A DNA stretch of 64,000 nt, taken from contig CM055265.1 in NCBI GenBank assembly GCA_029237695.1, positions 113,682,067 to 113,746,066 on the forward strand, written 5' to 3'. Source of the DNA: Conchocele bisecta. Taxonomy: Eukaryota; Mollusca; Bivalvia; Lucinida; Thyasiridae. Positions 10,059-21,341 of the stretch are shown one piece after another; the stretch's first letter is position 1; each line of letters begins with the position of its first letter. The notes beneath the pieces were generated by a model, which had not been told where the DNA came from, did no database searches, and worked only from the letters and a program-made list of their open reading frames with translations. Made by a program: the position numbers and the translations under genes.

Positions 10059-10300
10059 TTATAATAAAATAAATTCAACAAAATATGAATAATATGATAA
10101 CAAAGGTTATTATATACATGTACTATGTAATATAAAACATAACAGACTACAATTTGAAAGCAATGGCAATCTAAAATTGTCCATTTGATGTATTGTAAAT
10201 GAGCTGTTGCCAAAAGAGACTTCATAATTATAGCATTTGGGACCAGCATATGCCTATCATCACAGTCTGATCAGTGTGTGCACTCAGCCTGCATTACTCC

Positions 10301-10491
10301 ACAGGTGGAAGACTCGGACTTGTGACACAAACAAAATGCCCATTACAAAAAATCCATTACCCCACCCATTTGGTCTTATACAGTACTATCTTCTATAATA
10401 GAAGATAGTACTGTGTGAGACCAAGTGGGTGGGGTAATGGATTTTTTTGTAATGGGCATTTTTTTGTGTCACAGGTCGGAGTCTTCCACCT
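10301..10491. mobile_element. Foldback MITE, family I, copy 2
   Basis: Arms CAGGTGGAAGACTC and TGTGACACAAACAAAATGCC lead into a hairpin around TACTATCTTCTATAATAGAA. It is the cleaner of two copies. Confidence 0.75.
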
Positions 10492-11149
10492 GTACATTAC
10501 TCAGCCAAAATGTCCTAATATGCATTACGATGTCTACACCATATCACGATTGTTATAAAGGCTGCCAATGTGGTCATCAGTGTGGGGCAGGCACACTTTC
10601 CTACTTTTTGTTTCTGGCGATACAGTTTCAGTTCTTTCAGTACTTTGATTAATAAACATGATAAAGGAAAATGAATTTACATGAGTGTGTTGATTTACAT
10701 ATTGATTGTGCTCGCATATATTCTCTTTTAAGACTATTACTGTTAGCATTTCATGAAAACCTAACAACAAAATAGGTTTATAACCATCGTGTCCGCTTGC
10801 GGTGAGTGCGATATAGTCGGCAGTAATTGTATGCGGTTGTGCATCCGGCATTTGCGTTAAAAGTTTTAAGTACCAAATATCTCAACAACCATAATCATGA
10901 TAAGACCAATTGATTTGAAACTTCACATATATCACATCCATTGCATATTCCACCCATATGGCCCATATTACTCATTATAAAGGGTATAACCAGATTCAAC
11001 TCTCACATACAAGAATGCCAAAGATGTACCTGCGGGCCAAACCAAGTCTCCAGTCAGATTCCAGCAAGGATGAATCCTAATCGTTAAATTACCACTCGCA
11101 TTGCCCCCAACCAGCTACCAGAGCCTGATAAATAGAATACCAGCCTAGT

Positions 11150-11263
11150 GTCTGTTGATATCAAATTTATAAGGCTTGGCTCGGAAACGGTAGGAATTCC
11201 GAGGCTTGCCTCGGAATTCCTACCAGTTTCCTAGCCTTGCCAAATATACTTGATACCAACAGT
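11150..11263. mobile_element. Small palindromic MITE, family J, copy 1
   Basis: Arms CTGTTGATATCAAATTTATA and CTTGGCTCGGAAACGGTAGG close around GAATTCCGAGGCTTGCC. Further copies lie at 24139..24234 and 62889..62990, both more decayed. Confidence 0.65.
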
Positions 11264-11655
11264 ATTCTCTATATATGTGATCGACACTAACACAGGTGTC
11301 CGGTGGTCTGAGATTCCATATGATTTTCAGAAGGATCAAATGAGTTTTCAAGCGGACAATGGCAACATGTAGTTCCTGTTTTGGTTGTGAAATGATGATA
11401 GAAAATGTACTATACATGTACCACCTATGAAACTGGTTCCATTCTAGTCGCTATTTTAATTAATTTAAATAAATTAAAATAGCAACCAGCGATTGCACAC
11501 ACAAAAAAGCATTTGCATACACGCTATTTTTCTCACTGTTATAAACATTTTTTTACCAATTTTTTCTTTGTTCATACGACAAACAAATCTACACATAAAT
11601 TAGATGTTATTAATGTTTCATCACATTATGCGCACATCTGAAACACAGTGCCTGT

Positions 11656-11898
11656 AACCCTTTCACCCATAAGTAACTGAAATGGACTTTGAAATGTTAA
11701 TTAAGTTTGCAACAAATCGAATTGTCACAAAATGCTTTTCGGACTAGTCCATTTATGAAAGGGGGTGTTTTTGCTCTCAAAAATATGAAAATTACTTGGA
11801 AAAAGTGCAGATACTGATGAGACGGCTCGTCACGAGCCGGCTCATCTGGATCTACACTTTTTGCCAATACCACTATACAGACCTGTGGTGTTGAAAGA
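11656..11898. mobile_element. Family M, copy 2
   Basis: The left end is GTAACCCTTTCACCCATAAG, with TTAA degraded. The right end lies before TTAA at 11899..11902. The central GGCTCGTCACGAGCC is intact. Confidence 0.65.
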
Positions 11899-11902
11899 GT
11901 TA

Positions 11903-12116
11903 AATATAGCCACACAAATTTCAGCCAAAGCAGTCCAAATAGAGATTACAGCACTATGATTTATTTCTGTTATCAAAAGCCTGGTTTGACATCACTTTAG
12001 AATCACTATGAATGGAAATGATTCTAAAGTGCTGCCAAACCATGTTTTTATTGAGAATAGAGACAAAATATTAAACAACAGCAGACGACAATTTTTTGTT
12101 TCCCACATTCTAAAGG
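11903..12116. mobile_element. Family D variant, copy 4
   Basis: Abuts M copy 2 at a shared TTAA and ends at TTAA 12117..12120. It contains the ACATCACTTTAGAATCA hairpin and CAGCAGACGACAA. The left end is poorly conserved. Confidence 0.5.
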
Positions 12117-12352
12117 TTAACCATTTTACATCTACTTATCTAGTTCTATGCAATAAAACTTAGGTATTTTCATATTTCAATCTGTCTGTATTTCCACAGT
12201 TTTATCTCTCATATATACATAAACAGTATAACATTATGCCACGTAACTAAGCGGACCAAAATGCTTTTCAAAATTAACATTATATAAATACCGATAGTTA
12301 ATGTCCTCCACAACATTTTTCAACAATACAGTTCTATTTTTAAATATTTAGA

Positions 12353-12701
12353 CAGGGCTCCAGATAAGGAATTAGTAATTGAGTATTGTCACTCCATCAT
12401 TTCTGAAGCAATTGGGTCTTTCAAAATTTTAATTGGGTAAAATAGAATCACACTACTATTGAATAGTTTGCTTCGAAATGAAACATGTCTTGGCATTTCA
12501 TTAATGAAATACCAGGATTTGTTTTCATGGAAAATAATAAAAATATGCTATATTTGTGGTCTGTTTATTGTTTTCTGCAGCATGATAAAGGTACCACAAA
12601 TTTTGTATTGCTTGTTGATACTTGCTACTTCTGATTTCAATTGGGTTTTTGGTAATTTTAATTGGGTAGTGAAGCAAATATGCAGCTTATGTGGAGCTCT
12701 G
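12353..12701. mobile_element. hAT-like MITE, family E, copy 1 (family definition)
   Basis: Ends CAGGGCTCCAGATAAGG and complement CTTATGTGGAGCTCTG are flanked by TTTAGA on both sides (12347..12352 and 12702..12707). The interior has AATTGGGTAAAATAGAATCA, GGTCTGTTTATTGTTTTCTG and, in other copies, a hairpin ATTAGAATTGTCTCC. CAG-type ends with 5-8 bp duplications are typical of hAT; a hAT6-like group uses 6 bp. Non-coding. Confidence 0.8.
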
Positions 12702-12916
12702 TTTAGAAACCACTATACTCTTACCGGTATCATGATTTTACAATAAATTTATCATACATTCAAGTTACATGTACATAATCAAGTTATGTATTTGTCATAA
12801 TAGTAAATACTCACTAATTCTATTCCATACAAAAGGTGCAGGATATATCCAGTACACTGATAACAGAAGAGTTGTATACCAAAAGAACAACCACTACTAA
12901 CAAGAATAAATAAGTT

Positions 12917-13027
12917 TCACAATGCTTTGGCATCTGAGAGAAGTGTCTTTAAAGTGCCATCAGCATGCATCCGTTTAATCTTCTGTTCACCACCAATGTA
13001 TGTTCCATCTACAAACAGCTGAGGTAC
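12917..13027 (-). CDS. GLRX: Glutaredoxin, exon 2 (C-terminal half)
   Basis: The acceptor CAG (13028..13030) opens 36 codons, VPQLFVDGTYIGGEQKIKRM then HADGTLKTLLSDAKAL, and the stop TGA is at 12917..12919. It carries the cis-proline loop VP and the IGG turn of Grx1-type folds, which position glutathione. The usual acidic/Cys residues after GG (GGCSD type) are replaced by EQK. The intron is phase 0, so the frame joins exactly to 15590. No clear AATAAA was seen just downstream on this strand. Confidence 0.9.
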   Translation of the reverse strand, partial: VPQLFVDGTYIGGEQKIKRMHADGTLKTLLSDAKAL

Positions 13028-15814
13028 CTGGAAAATATACAGTACCATAATCAACAATCATTTATCACTAAGGTGATGGGAACTTAATATTGTCACCTGC
13101 CCATTTATTTTTTCATTCATGCTTGTTTTGATTTTTCAACAAAATCAGGTTTGGCAGCATGTTAAAATCGTCATGTTAACAAGGTGGAAACCAAATACAA
13201 TATGTGGATATTGCAACTTCATGACATTTTGCAAAATACAGCAATGCAAATTGCAATATTATATTTCCATCATGGAAATTTCAATAGCCTGATCTGGTGC
13301 CAGGTGTCCTTAATACCAGTAAATTTCCGCAGCCTATTTCACCAAAAATGCAAAGTATACTTGTTTTGCTAAGCACACTTTGAGTGAGGAATTTTCAATT
13401 TAAGGATACATTTATTAATTTTTATTATACTGAATTTATTACTGAAGTTTGAACTTACCGCAAGCATATATAAAAAAGTCATACCTAGAAAACATACATG
13501 CAAGTAGTCTCTGGTGTACCGGGCGCAGTTTATTATGTCACTACAATTAGGAATAAGTAAGGGGTCAAAGCATTTGTTATCAGAGCTCCAGATAAGCTGC
13601 GTATTTGCTTAAATACCCAATTGCCAAATTGCCAAAAACACAATTGAAATCAGAAGTAGCGAGTATCAAAAAGCAAAAGCAATTTTGTGGTACCTTTATC
13701 GTGCTGTAGAAAACAATAAACAGACTGTCTGTTGATGTGTAAACAGTAGGTGATTTTATTTTACCCAATTAAAATTTTGAAATACCCAATTGCTTCAGAA
13801 ATGATGGAGTGAAAATATTCAATTACTAATTCCTTATCTGGAGCATTGTGTTATATTGATATTTCCTTTCATAGGGGGCCACACTTGAGCCCCCTAAATG
13901 AATACAATTGATCCTTTAAACAATTGCGCCAGAGGTGCGCCTGCAAGTTTATTTGGCATTGACTGAAGTAAAGAAAGAAGCAAAGTTCTCATCTAAATTT
14001 TGTGTAGTAAATAGAGCTGGGACGGGTAGTAATTTTGGACCTGGGTACCCGGGACCCTATTACCCGCGAGTACCCGGTGTTTAATTATTTCCCTTGGAAT
14101 AAAATACATACTACTTCCATTAGAGTTGTGTTTCCTTTGTCCCATGACATCCGGACATCACTATGGCCAGTAACAGAAACAAAAGCCAAGTTTGGCAATA
14201 CTTTTCTTTAATTCAAGAAAAACAAACAACAAAATGCGACCTGGAGTTAAGTTACCGAGGTGGGGGAACAATGATATGCAGCCTGGCAGGTAAGAGTTTG
14301 TTTATAAAACCCATATAAATGAATGTTTAAAGAACTTAATGTTATGTGCAAATTACTTGCGGGTAACGATTTTGTACCTGGGTAGGAGCGTTACCCTACA
14401 GGGATCCTCCAGATTATCGGACAAAAATGGCTGTTTTGTTACGATATTTTTCTTAAAATAGCAGCTACGGGCATACAATTTTCACAGAACAATCGTCGGT
14501 TCTTGCTTTCTCAACGCATGGAAACTATTTAGCAAACTGTGCCATCTTTCTCACTTAAAATTGGGTCAGATCATCAGTCGTAACATTGCCCCAAAATTAA
14601 CATCGACAATCAATTATCCGGACAAATGTATAACCGTCTTATAACTTGTATTCTCACCTTAAAATCATAATTTAATCGCCTGAAAACCAGTATAAACAGC
14701 ATTGTGTTGTTTTGCAGAAAACACAATCACCATTCGCTTCTTGGAAAACATCGCATTTATAGAATGTATTGTATTTATAGAACAACTCTGCAATGACGTA
14801 ATGGGCGCACTCGATTGAGCTCTTCATAATTTGGTGGAAATTCCGCGGTAATGATCGTTTCGTACACTGGTGTTTTCGCACCTGTCGATTTTATCCACGA
14901 ATGAATATGGGTGTGAAATGGTGTGTAATGGCTTGGGTCCGAAATGGCTTGGGGCGATTTGGCCTTGAAACAATTATTATTTGTTTTTGAATAAGTAGCT
15001 CTTCGTTCTTTTTCTATCATGATACATTTTCGCATTCCTTCCTATCTGCTCTGTATTGTACATTGTGTATTAAACAGTCTGAAAATGATATTGGAGGAAT
15101 GCATCGTATCGTCTGCATACTTCACACAACAGAGTATTGAAACACTCTATAGGGGGCCTCAAATTATGCGCATGCGCAGTGACAGATACAAGCCCCCGTG
15201 CGACGTTTGACGTTGTAAACAACTTGTGGACATAGTGGGGGAATGTTTTCGGCAAATTTTACTAAAATGTTTACCTTGGCGATATATTATTCACACTGGA
15301 ATGGAAACAGCAAGCACCTGAGTGACTTAGATGTGTCCGTTGCAAAATCGGATCAAATGAATGCGTTTAATTAACAGCTATTTTGATTTGTCCGATAAAT
15401 TGATTGTCCGGATAATTGGTAGGACCCCTGTACCCGGGTACTAGAGTACTCGTCCCAGCCCTAGTAGTAAAATGTCCATATGATCGAGCACTGTTCCAGG
15501 CAGTCTATTGCAGGGAAGTAAGATCAAAGATACAGTCAAAATACAATATCACTGAGCAGAAATACACACCTCCCACACAGAATACACACCTCGCGTCTGT
15601 CTGTTAAGCACAAAATCTGGAAATAAGTTTCTATTTGGTTGCAGTCTTGCCTCATTTCTATCTCGACATTTTCGTAGGTCGGGTGTTTCATTTTGTATTC
15701 ATCTAGAATGTCCTTTACTTGTTTACATTCAGCTGAGTCAGTTTTTGAAAAGAGGAGGATCTTTATTTGTTTCAACTTATTGTTAACGAACGTTTTAGCT
15801 CCTGCACCCGCCAT
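12917..15814 (-). CDS. GLRX: Glutaredoxin-like protein with S-A-E-C active site (two-exon gene span)
   Basis: The joined product is 111 residues, close to the 106 of vertebrate Grx1. Order: N-terminal helix AKTFVNNKL (6-14), strand ILLFSKT (19-25), active-site loop D-S-A-E-C (26-30) where C-P-Y-C is expected, helix KQVKDILDEY, strand VEIEM, helix, VPQLFVDG and IGG, then the C-terminal helix. Normal glutaredoxins reduce protein-glutathione mixed disulfides using the first Cys, which is Ser here; only the second Cys remains. It may be a binding protein or a weak thiol enzyme. The frame is intact and splice sites are canonical, so it does not look like a dead copy. The 2,562-bp intron holds several transposons. 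Confidence 0.88.
13331..13442. mobile_element. Foldback MITE, family A, copy 3 (left half only)
   Basis: Runs from AGCCTATTTCACC to the first arm of the central hairpin (TACTGAATTTATTAC) and stops there. The break point at the hairpin suggests loss during replication or repair of the palindrome. It lies in the glutaredoxin intron. Confidence 0.7.
13581..13848. mobile_element. hAT-like MITE, family E, copy 2 (hairpin deleted)
   Basis: Reverse orientation. Flanked by exact TGTTAT repeats at 13575..13580 and 13849..13854. The central hairpin present in E3-E5 is missing. It lies in the glutaredoxin intron. Confidence 0.78.
14012..15463. mobile_element. hAT-type element with 8-bp duplication, carrying a nested element
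   Basis: Ends TAGAGCTGGGACG and complement CGTCCCAGCCCTA are flanked by exact 8-bp repeats GTAGTAAA (14004..14011 and 15464..15471), the standard hAT signature. The host interior is short (about 420 bp, with ACCTGGGTACCCGGGACCC). The rest is a nested Tc1/pogo-like insertion at 14399..15430. No transposase is visible. It lies in the glutaredoxin intron. Confidence 0.82.
14399..15430. mobile_element. Nested Tc1/mariner (pogo-like) non-autonomous element
   Basis: Starts CAGGGATCCTCCAGATTATC and ends GGATAATTGGTAGGACCCCTG, with TA on both sides (14397..14398 and 15431..15432). Ends with CAG and TTATCGGAC are typical of pogo/Tigger-like families. The 1,032-bp interior has only short frames and a TGCGCATGCGCAGTG palindrome near 15168. 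No DDE transposase was recognised. Confidence 0.75.
15590..15814 (-). CDS. GLRX: Glutaredoxin, exon 1 (active-site half)
   Basis: The ATG at 15814 is followed by 75 codons ending LTDRRE, then donor GTGTGTATT (15589 downwards). The start gives MAGAGAKTFVNNKLKQIK, aligning with the N-terminal helix of Grx1-type proteins. The loop FSKTDSAECKQVKDIL holds the altered active site. Upstream sequence is repeat-free for about 250 bp, but no promoter element was identified. Confidence 0.9.
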
Positions 15815-16108
15815 TTTGGCTTCCTTAGATATGATCTACGTGAGGCAGACGCTTTATTTTCAGTATGTTTTAGAAGAAAAACGTCTATGAGACTAAGATT
15901 GCATAGAAACACTAAATTGATGCACGGATAAAAATATGGGACTTAATATAAACTTTAGCCCGAGTTGCTCGCATTGATTTTATTTAAAATTTATGTTTTA
16001 TTATTATTATCTTGGACAACATAAATGGAAATGAACGTTTTATATTATACATCTGATACTATGCATACGTAACCATGGACTGTTTGGGCTGTCAGTACTC
16101 ATGCCAGC

Positions 16109-16280
16109 CGGCTCGTGACGAGCCGTCTCATCAGGATCTGCACTTTTTGCAAGTAATTTTCACATTTTTGAGAACAAAAACCGGCACCCCCTTTTCATAA
16201 ATGAACTAGTCTGAAAATCATTTTGTGACGATTGGATCAGTCCGGAAATTAACTTGTGACATCAAAATCCATTTGAGTTA
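16109..16280 (-). mobile_element. Family M, copy 3 (reverse, truncated)
   Basis: Begins at GCCGGCTCGTGACGAGCC and runs to ATTTGAGTTACTTCTA, where the TATC microsatellite replaces the terminus. Confidence 0.6.
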
Positions 16281-16283
16281 CTT

Positions 16284-16640
<357 letters not shown>

Positions 16641-16805
16641 TTCTGCCACACGCCCTCGCGGGCATCATCGATCATCGGGTAACTGCGCGTCGGTGTCAAA
16701 TTAGTAAAAGTATAACAAACAGTAGAATAGCATGGAAAGTAAAGTAAAAGTAATGTTAAAAGTGTGAAGGAGGATAAAAAGTGATTAAAAACAGCCATAT
16801 GCACT

Positions 16806-17453
16806 TACGGTTTTTGGTGCGTGATGCGGCTGACAGAAAGCTTGAACGAATCAAGATCTTTCTGCAGTACGACATCCGCTGGTAGAGAATTCCATTGCAC
16901 TATAGTGAGAGGAAAAATGAATATTTGTAGTAATCTACACGAGTATGGACCTGTTTAAATGTCATAGAGTGACAGAAGCGGGAAACTCTGTGGTTCGGTT
17001 CGAAATAGTCAAGGACGGGAATAGCCACTAAGCCATGAACTATTTTGTAGAATAGGGTAAGACGCGCATTTGCCCGACGCTGCTCGAGCTGCCTCCATCC
17101 CAGCTTTTCCAACATACTTGTGACAATCGAGTAGGTTGAGTAATCACTCATGGTCCAACGAGCGGCACTTCGCTGGACTTTTCCCGTTTTTCAGTATTTG
17201 AAATTGTGTCGGGGTCCCAGACACAGCCAGCATATTCAAGTTGGTGGCGGACAAGTGTTTTGTAGGCGCACTCTCTTAATTTGGGCGATTTCGTCTTAAT
17301 ATTACGCTTGATGAAGCCGAGTGTACGATTAGCCTTACCTGCAACAGTATTTATGTGTTTATTCCAGGATAGGTTATTGGATATGTCGACGCCGAGGTAG
17401 CGGGCACTGTCAGCAATCTCAAGTATACTTAGGGGTGAAAACGATCTTAGCAT
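16806..17453 (-). pseudogene. LINE (jockey/CR1-type) reverse transcriptase C-terminal fragment
   Basis: Three frames on the minus strand join into the familiar tail of a non-LTR retrotransposon ORF2: ARYLGVDISNNLSWNKHIN, then VAGKANRTLGFIKRNIK, then HQLEYAGCVWDPDT, VQRSAARWTMSDYS, MLEKLGWRQLEQRRANARLT, and finally QWNSLPADVVLQKDLDSFKL with stop near 16806. At least two frameshifts separate them (near 17185 and 16905). The endonuclease and catalytic RT are absent, as in a 5'-truncated copy. It is dead. Confidence 0.9.
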
Positions 17454-17531
17454 GTTTGTGGCTTTGACTGGAGAAATGGGGCTTGTGGAATTTGTGACCT
17501 GTGTAGCTGCTGATCAAATAGCACACTCCTG

Positions 17532-17834
17532 TAGCCGATTTCATCAACATTGCAAAGTATACTTTTCTTGCAAAGTATACTTTGAGGGAGAAATTTTCAA
17601 TTTTAGGATAAATTCATTAGTTTTTATTATACTGAATTTATTACATTATCACAGCCATTTTGGCTGTGATAATGTAATAAATTCAGTATAATATTTCTGC
17701 ATACTTGTAATCATCAAATATATGCAGTGGTTAGTTCTATATGAAATAATGCATTTTGGGAAAAATAAATGACTACTCCCTCAACGTATACTTTGCTAGA
17801 TAAGTATGCTTTGCAATGTTGATGAAATAGGCTA
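17532..17834. mobile_element. Foldback MITE, family A, copy 4
   Basis: Full length and close to consensus. It is inserted into a family L repeat, whose halves flank it (17447..17531 and 17835..17985). Confidence 0.85.
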
Positions 17835-17982
17835 CAGTTCTAACAGCAATCTATAATGCTTGTTAGAAGCAGGATTGGCGTTTCTTTGATGGAATGATGA
17901 ACAGTACAGATGCTGGATCAGGATACACAGGTTGATCTGGATCTACATTGGTCGCAAAACCCATACGCCCGATATACAGATA

Positions 17983-18300
17983 TAGTCATTTAGTAATAGT
18001 TATTTTACTGATAGTGACTGCAGTAGTATCAGGCTATTTTCATATGCTAACGAGGCATTATATTTGTTAATTATTTATACTAATTAAATGATACCTGAAC
18101 AAAATAATATTTTCGATATATTATAAAGTATGATCATTGCACATCAAAAAATAAATACACGGTTGTCGCCCCTGATATCAGTGTGGAAATTTACGTATGA
18201 TATAAAATGTATAATAATGCCAATCAATACGTGGTGTAATGGTGAATGACGATGTATCTGATATAAAGAACAGTTTGTGCCTACTGAGTGGGCTGTACCT
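17983..18300 (-). mobile_element. Family F, copy 2 (truncated, reverse)
   Basis: The left part is missing. The right end GGGCTGTACCT is followed by TTAA 18301..18304, which is also the left TTAA of element D5. Confidence 0.75.
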
Positions 18301-18304
18301 TTAA

Positions 18305-18534
18305 CCCTTAGACCGCTATCTTATTTTTTTGTCGTCTGCTGTTTCTTTTTTGTTTTCCATTTTTATTATCAAAAACATGCTTTGACAGCACTTCAGAATA
18401 ATTTACCACATGTTTTGATAGCATTTCAGAATCATTTCCTTCTGAAGTGCTGTCAAAACATGTTTTTATTGAGAAATAAGGCAAGATATAAAAGCAACAG
18501 CAGACGACAATTGTTGTGAGTAGCGGTCTAAGGG
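18305..18534. mobile_element. Family D, copy 5
   Basis: TTAA on both sides (18301..18304 and 18535..18538); ends CCCTTAGACCGCTATC. It contains an internal duplicated arm (GACAGCACTTCAGAAT and ATAGCATTTCAGAATC). Confidence 0.8.
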
Positions 18535-18540
18535 TTAATA

Positions 18541-18963
18541 ATTCCAGCACAAAACTATTTACACAATTCCCTAACATTTGATTGGCCCGTAGCAAGTCTC
18601 TGTCCAAAATTTATATCCCAGTAAACTCCCACGCCGAACTACTTTCCGTAACCATGAGGCGCAGTTAAAATAATTCTTAAGAAAACGGAAAATAAACACA
18701 TTTTCTTGATGAATTTATTTCAAATGCTGGAATTATAAGGAATGAATGGTATTTTTGTGGAATTTATCGGGGATATAAACTTGGAAAAGTCGCGGGAATA
18801 CTGGATGAGGCCTTAAAAAATTACAATTTTCGAGAAAAAAAAACAACTTTATTTTTTGGATTTTTGTTCTCGAATTGTAATTTTTTATCACTTCGTCCAG
18901 TATTCCCGTGACTTTTCCAAGTTTATACCCCGATAAATTCCACAAAAAGGCCATTCATTCCTA
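18541..18963. mobile_element. Composite foldback element, family B, copy 3 (long centre)
   Basis: Starts almost directly after D5. The loop is enlarged by AAAAATTACAATTTTCGAG and its complement, as in copy 5. Confidence 0.85.
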
Positions 18964-19197
18964 TAATAGTTTCCACCCCACTTGATTGATAGGATATTTA
19001 ACTCGATTGATAGGATATTTAACGTCTCAGCAACAGCTAAGATCATATGTCGATGGTTTAAAGCCTTGGTTTCACATTTCATCCAAAAAAAAAAAGTGAA
19101 TGGGTTTAACGTCCCTGTAACAGCTAAGGTCATATAGAGACAAAACCACAGTTTAAAGTCTCATCTGACAGACGAGTGGGATGGACATACTATGAAT

Positions 19198-19285
19198 GTA
19201 TTGTTTGATGCCCAAGGCGAGGTTTGAACCCACAATCTCCAGATTTGAAGTGCGGTGTTCTAACCCCTAGACCACACCCCAACCC
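19198..19285 (-). repeat. tRNA-derived SINE fragment
   Basis: On the minus strand it has an A-box-like TGGTCTAGGGGTTAGAAC and a B-box-like GGGTTCAAACC at tRNA spacing, but the anticodon and acceptor stems do not pair. A related fragment is at 20165..20232. Confidence 0.55.
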
Positions 19286-19338
19286 CCAAAAGACCTGGGT
19301 GCCGTTTCACTAAACTTTGTACGACTAAAATGTTCGTA

Positions 19339-19690
19339 ATTCCAGCACAAAAATATTTACACAATTCCCTAACATTTGATTGGCCCGTAGCAAGTCTCTG
19401 TCCAGAATTTATATCCCAGTAAACTCCATGCCAAACTACTTTCCGTAACCGTGAGGCGCAGTTAAAATAATTCTTAAGAAAACGGAAAATAAACACATTT
19501 TCTTGATGAATTTATTTCAAATGCTGGGAATTATAAGGAATGAATGGCCTTTTTGTGGAATTTATCGGGGATATAAACTTGGAAAAGTCGCGGGAATACT
19601 GGACGAGGCCTTCCGGCCTTCGTCCAGTATTCCCGCAACTTTTCCAAGTTTATACCCCGATAAATTCCACAAAAAGGCCATTCATTCCTA
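19339..19690. mobile_element. Composite foldback element, family B, copy 4 (nested in C)
   Basis: The centre is GGCCTTCCGGCC. Flanking C sequence repeats GTA on both sides, a possible short target duplication. Confidence 0.85.
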
Positions 19691-19812
19691 TAGTAAGTGC
19701 AACTTTAGAATCGTCTAGAAATTTCAATTGATGGATTTACATTTATTGAGCATAGGCTGTAAATGCTCAATAAATGTAAATCCAATAATTGTTTACAAGA
19801 AAACATTGTTAA

Positions 19813-20054
19813 TCCTTAGACCGCTACTCACAACAATTGTCGTCTGCTGTTGCTTTTATATATTGCCTTATTTCTCAATAAAAACATGGTTCGACAGCAC
19901 TTTAGAATCATTACCAATGGAAATGATTCTAAAGTGCTGTCCAACCATGTCGTAAATGATTCTAAAGTGCTGTCAAAGCATGTTTTTGATGATAAAAATG
20001 GAAAATAGAAAATAAACAGCAGACAACAACAAAAATAAGATAGCGGTCTAAGGG
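19813..20054. mobile_element. Family D, copy 6 (nested in C)
   Basis: TTAA at 19809..19812 and 20055..20058. The unfilled C elements show a single TTAA at this place (for example CATTGTTAATGTG at 36503..36515), proving TTAA duplication. Confidence 0.85.
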
Positions 20055-20329
20055 TTAATGTGAAAGTCACAGGTTATAATCATTTTGTGCACTTACGAAC
20101 ATTTTAGTCATACGATGTTTAGTGAAATGGGCCCCAGTAGGATGGAAATAGTATAAATATATTCATGTGTAGGGGATTGAACCCGGCATCTCCGGTATTG
20201 AAGCCCAATGTTCTACCACTTGGTAGGAGAAAGGAATAAGGAAAATAAAGCAAGATATGGATAAAGATTTATTTTCAACAATAAGCAGCGTTATACCTTG
20301 GAATTGTGAAACATGTAGATGTTGGTTAA

Positions 20330-20783
20330 AGGTACATGCCCACTCAGTAGGCACAAAATGTTCATTCACCATTACCCCAAGTATTGATTGGCATTATTAT
20401 ACATTTTATATCAGATGTAAATTTTTCCACACTGATATCAGGGGCGATACCATGTTTCTTTAAAATGTTAACGGACATTACTATTTAGTCTCTGTATTTA
20501 TTTTTGATGTACAATGATCATACTTTATAATCTGTCGAAAATATTATTTTTTCAGGTGACGCATTTAATTAGTATAAATAAATAAAAAATATCATGCCTC
20601 ATTTGCATATGAAAATAGCCTGACACCACCGCGAGTCACTATCAGTAAAATAAATATTACTGAATGATTATATCTGTATAGCGGGCACTCGTAATTTTTA
20701 GAACTGGTGGAATAGTGACACAATTATACACTTGTTTGATTCTTATACAGAACATTTTGTACCTACAGAGCGGGCATGTACCT
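20330..20783. mobile_element. Family F, copy 3
   Basis: TTAA at 20326..20329 and 20784..20787. Nearly full length with small internal deletions. Confidence 0.85.
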
Positions 20784-20922
20784 TTAAAAGGTGGAATATG
20801 GAAAAATAAACACATTGTAAACAGTGTAATATGACACAGGATCTGCTACAAACACCTTACCACATTATGGCCACGGGCTGGAATAATGGACATTTGGATA
20901 TTTGTGACCAGCATAGCCCCAG

Positions 20923-21225
20923 TAGCCTATTTCATCAACATTGCAAAGTATACTTTACTAGCAAAGTATACTTTGAGGGAGTAATCATTTATTTTTCCTG
21001 AAATGCATTATTTCATATAGAACTAACAAATGCATGTATTTCATGATTAAAAGTATGCAGAATTATTATACTGAATTTATTACATTATCACAGCCATAAT
21101 GGCTGTGATAATGTAATAAATTCAGTATAATAAAAATTAATAAATTTATCATAAAATTGAAAATTTCTCCCTCAAAGTATACTTTGCTAGTAAAGTATAC
21201 TTTGCAATGTTGATGAAATAGGCTA
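20923..21225. mobile_element. Foldback MITE, family A, copy 5
   Basis: Reverse orientation, close to consensus, with central CATAATGG loop. Inserted in a family L repeat. Confidence 0.85.
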
Positions 21226-21341
21226 CAGATCAGCCTGTGAATCCACACAGTCTGATCAGGGACAAGGTTCTTCGCAATTCTGTCAGTGAAGTAATTATAC
21301 AATTATACTGGAGAAATGGTGCCTACGGCATTTGTCGCCAG

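Larger units (their letters stand above)
19296..20135. mobile_element. Family C, copy 3, containing nested B4 and D6
   Basis: The C element is cut twice: after GTTCGTA by B4 (19339..19690), and inside its GTTAATGTG by D6 (19813..20054). The remaining C parts read in order and finish with AGTGAAATGGGCCCC. The central palindrome is shortened. This gives a relative order: C older than B and D. Confidence 0.85.
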
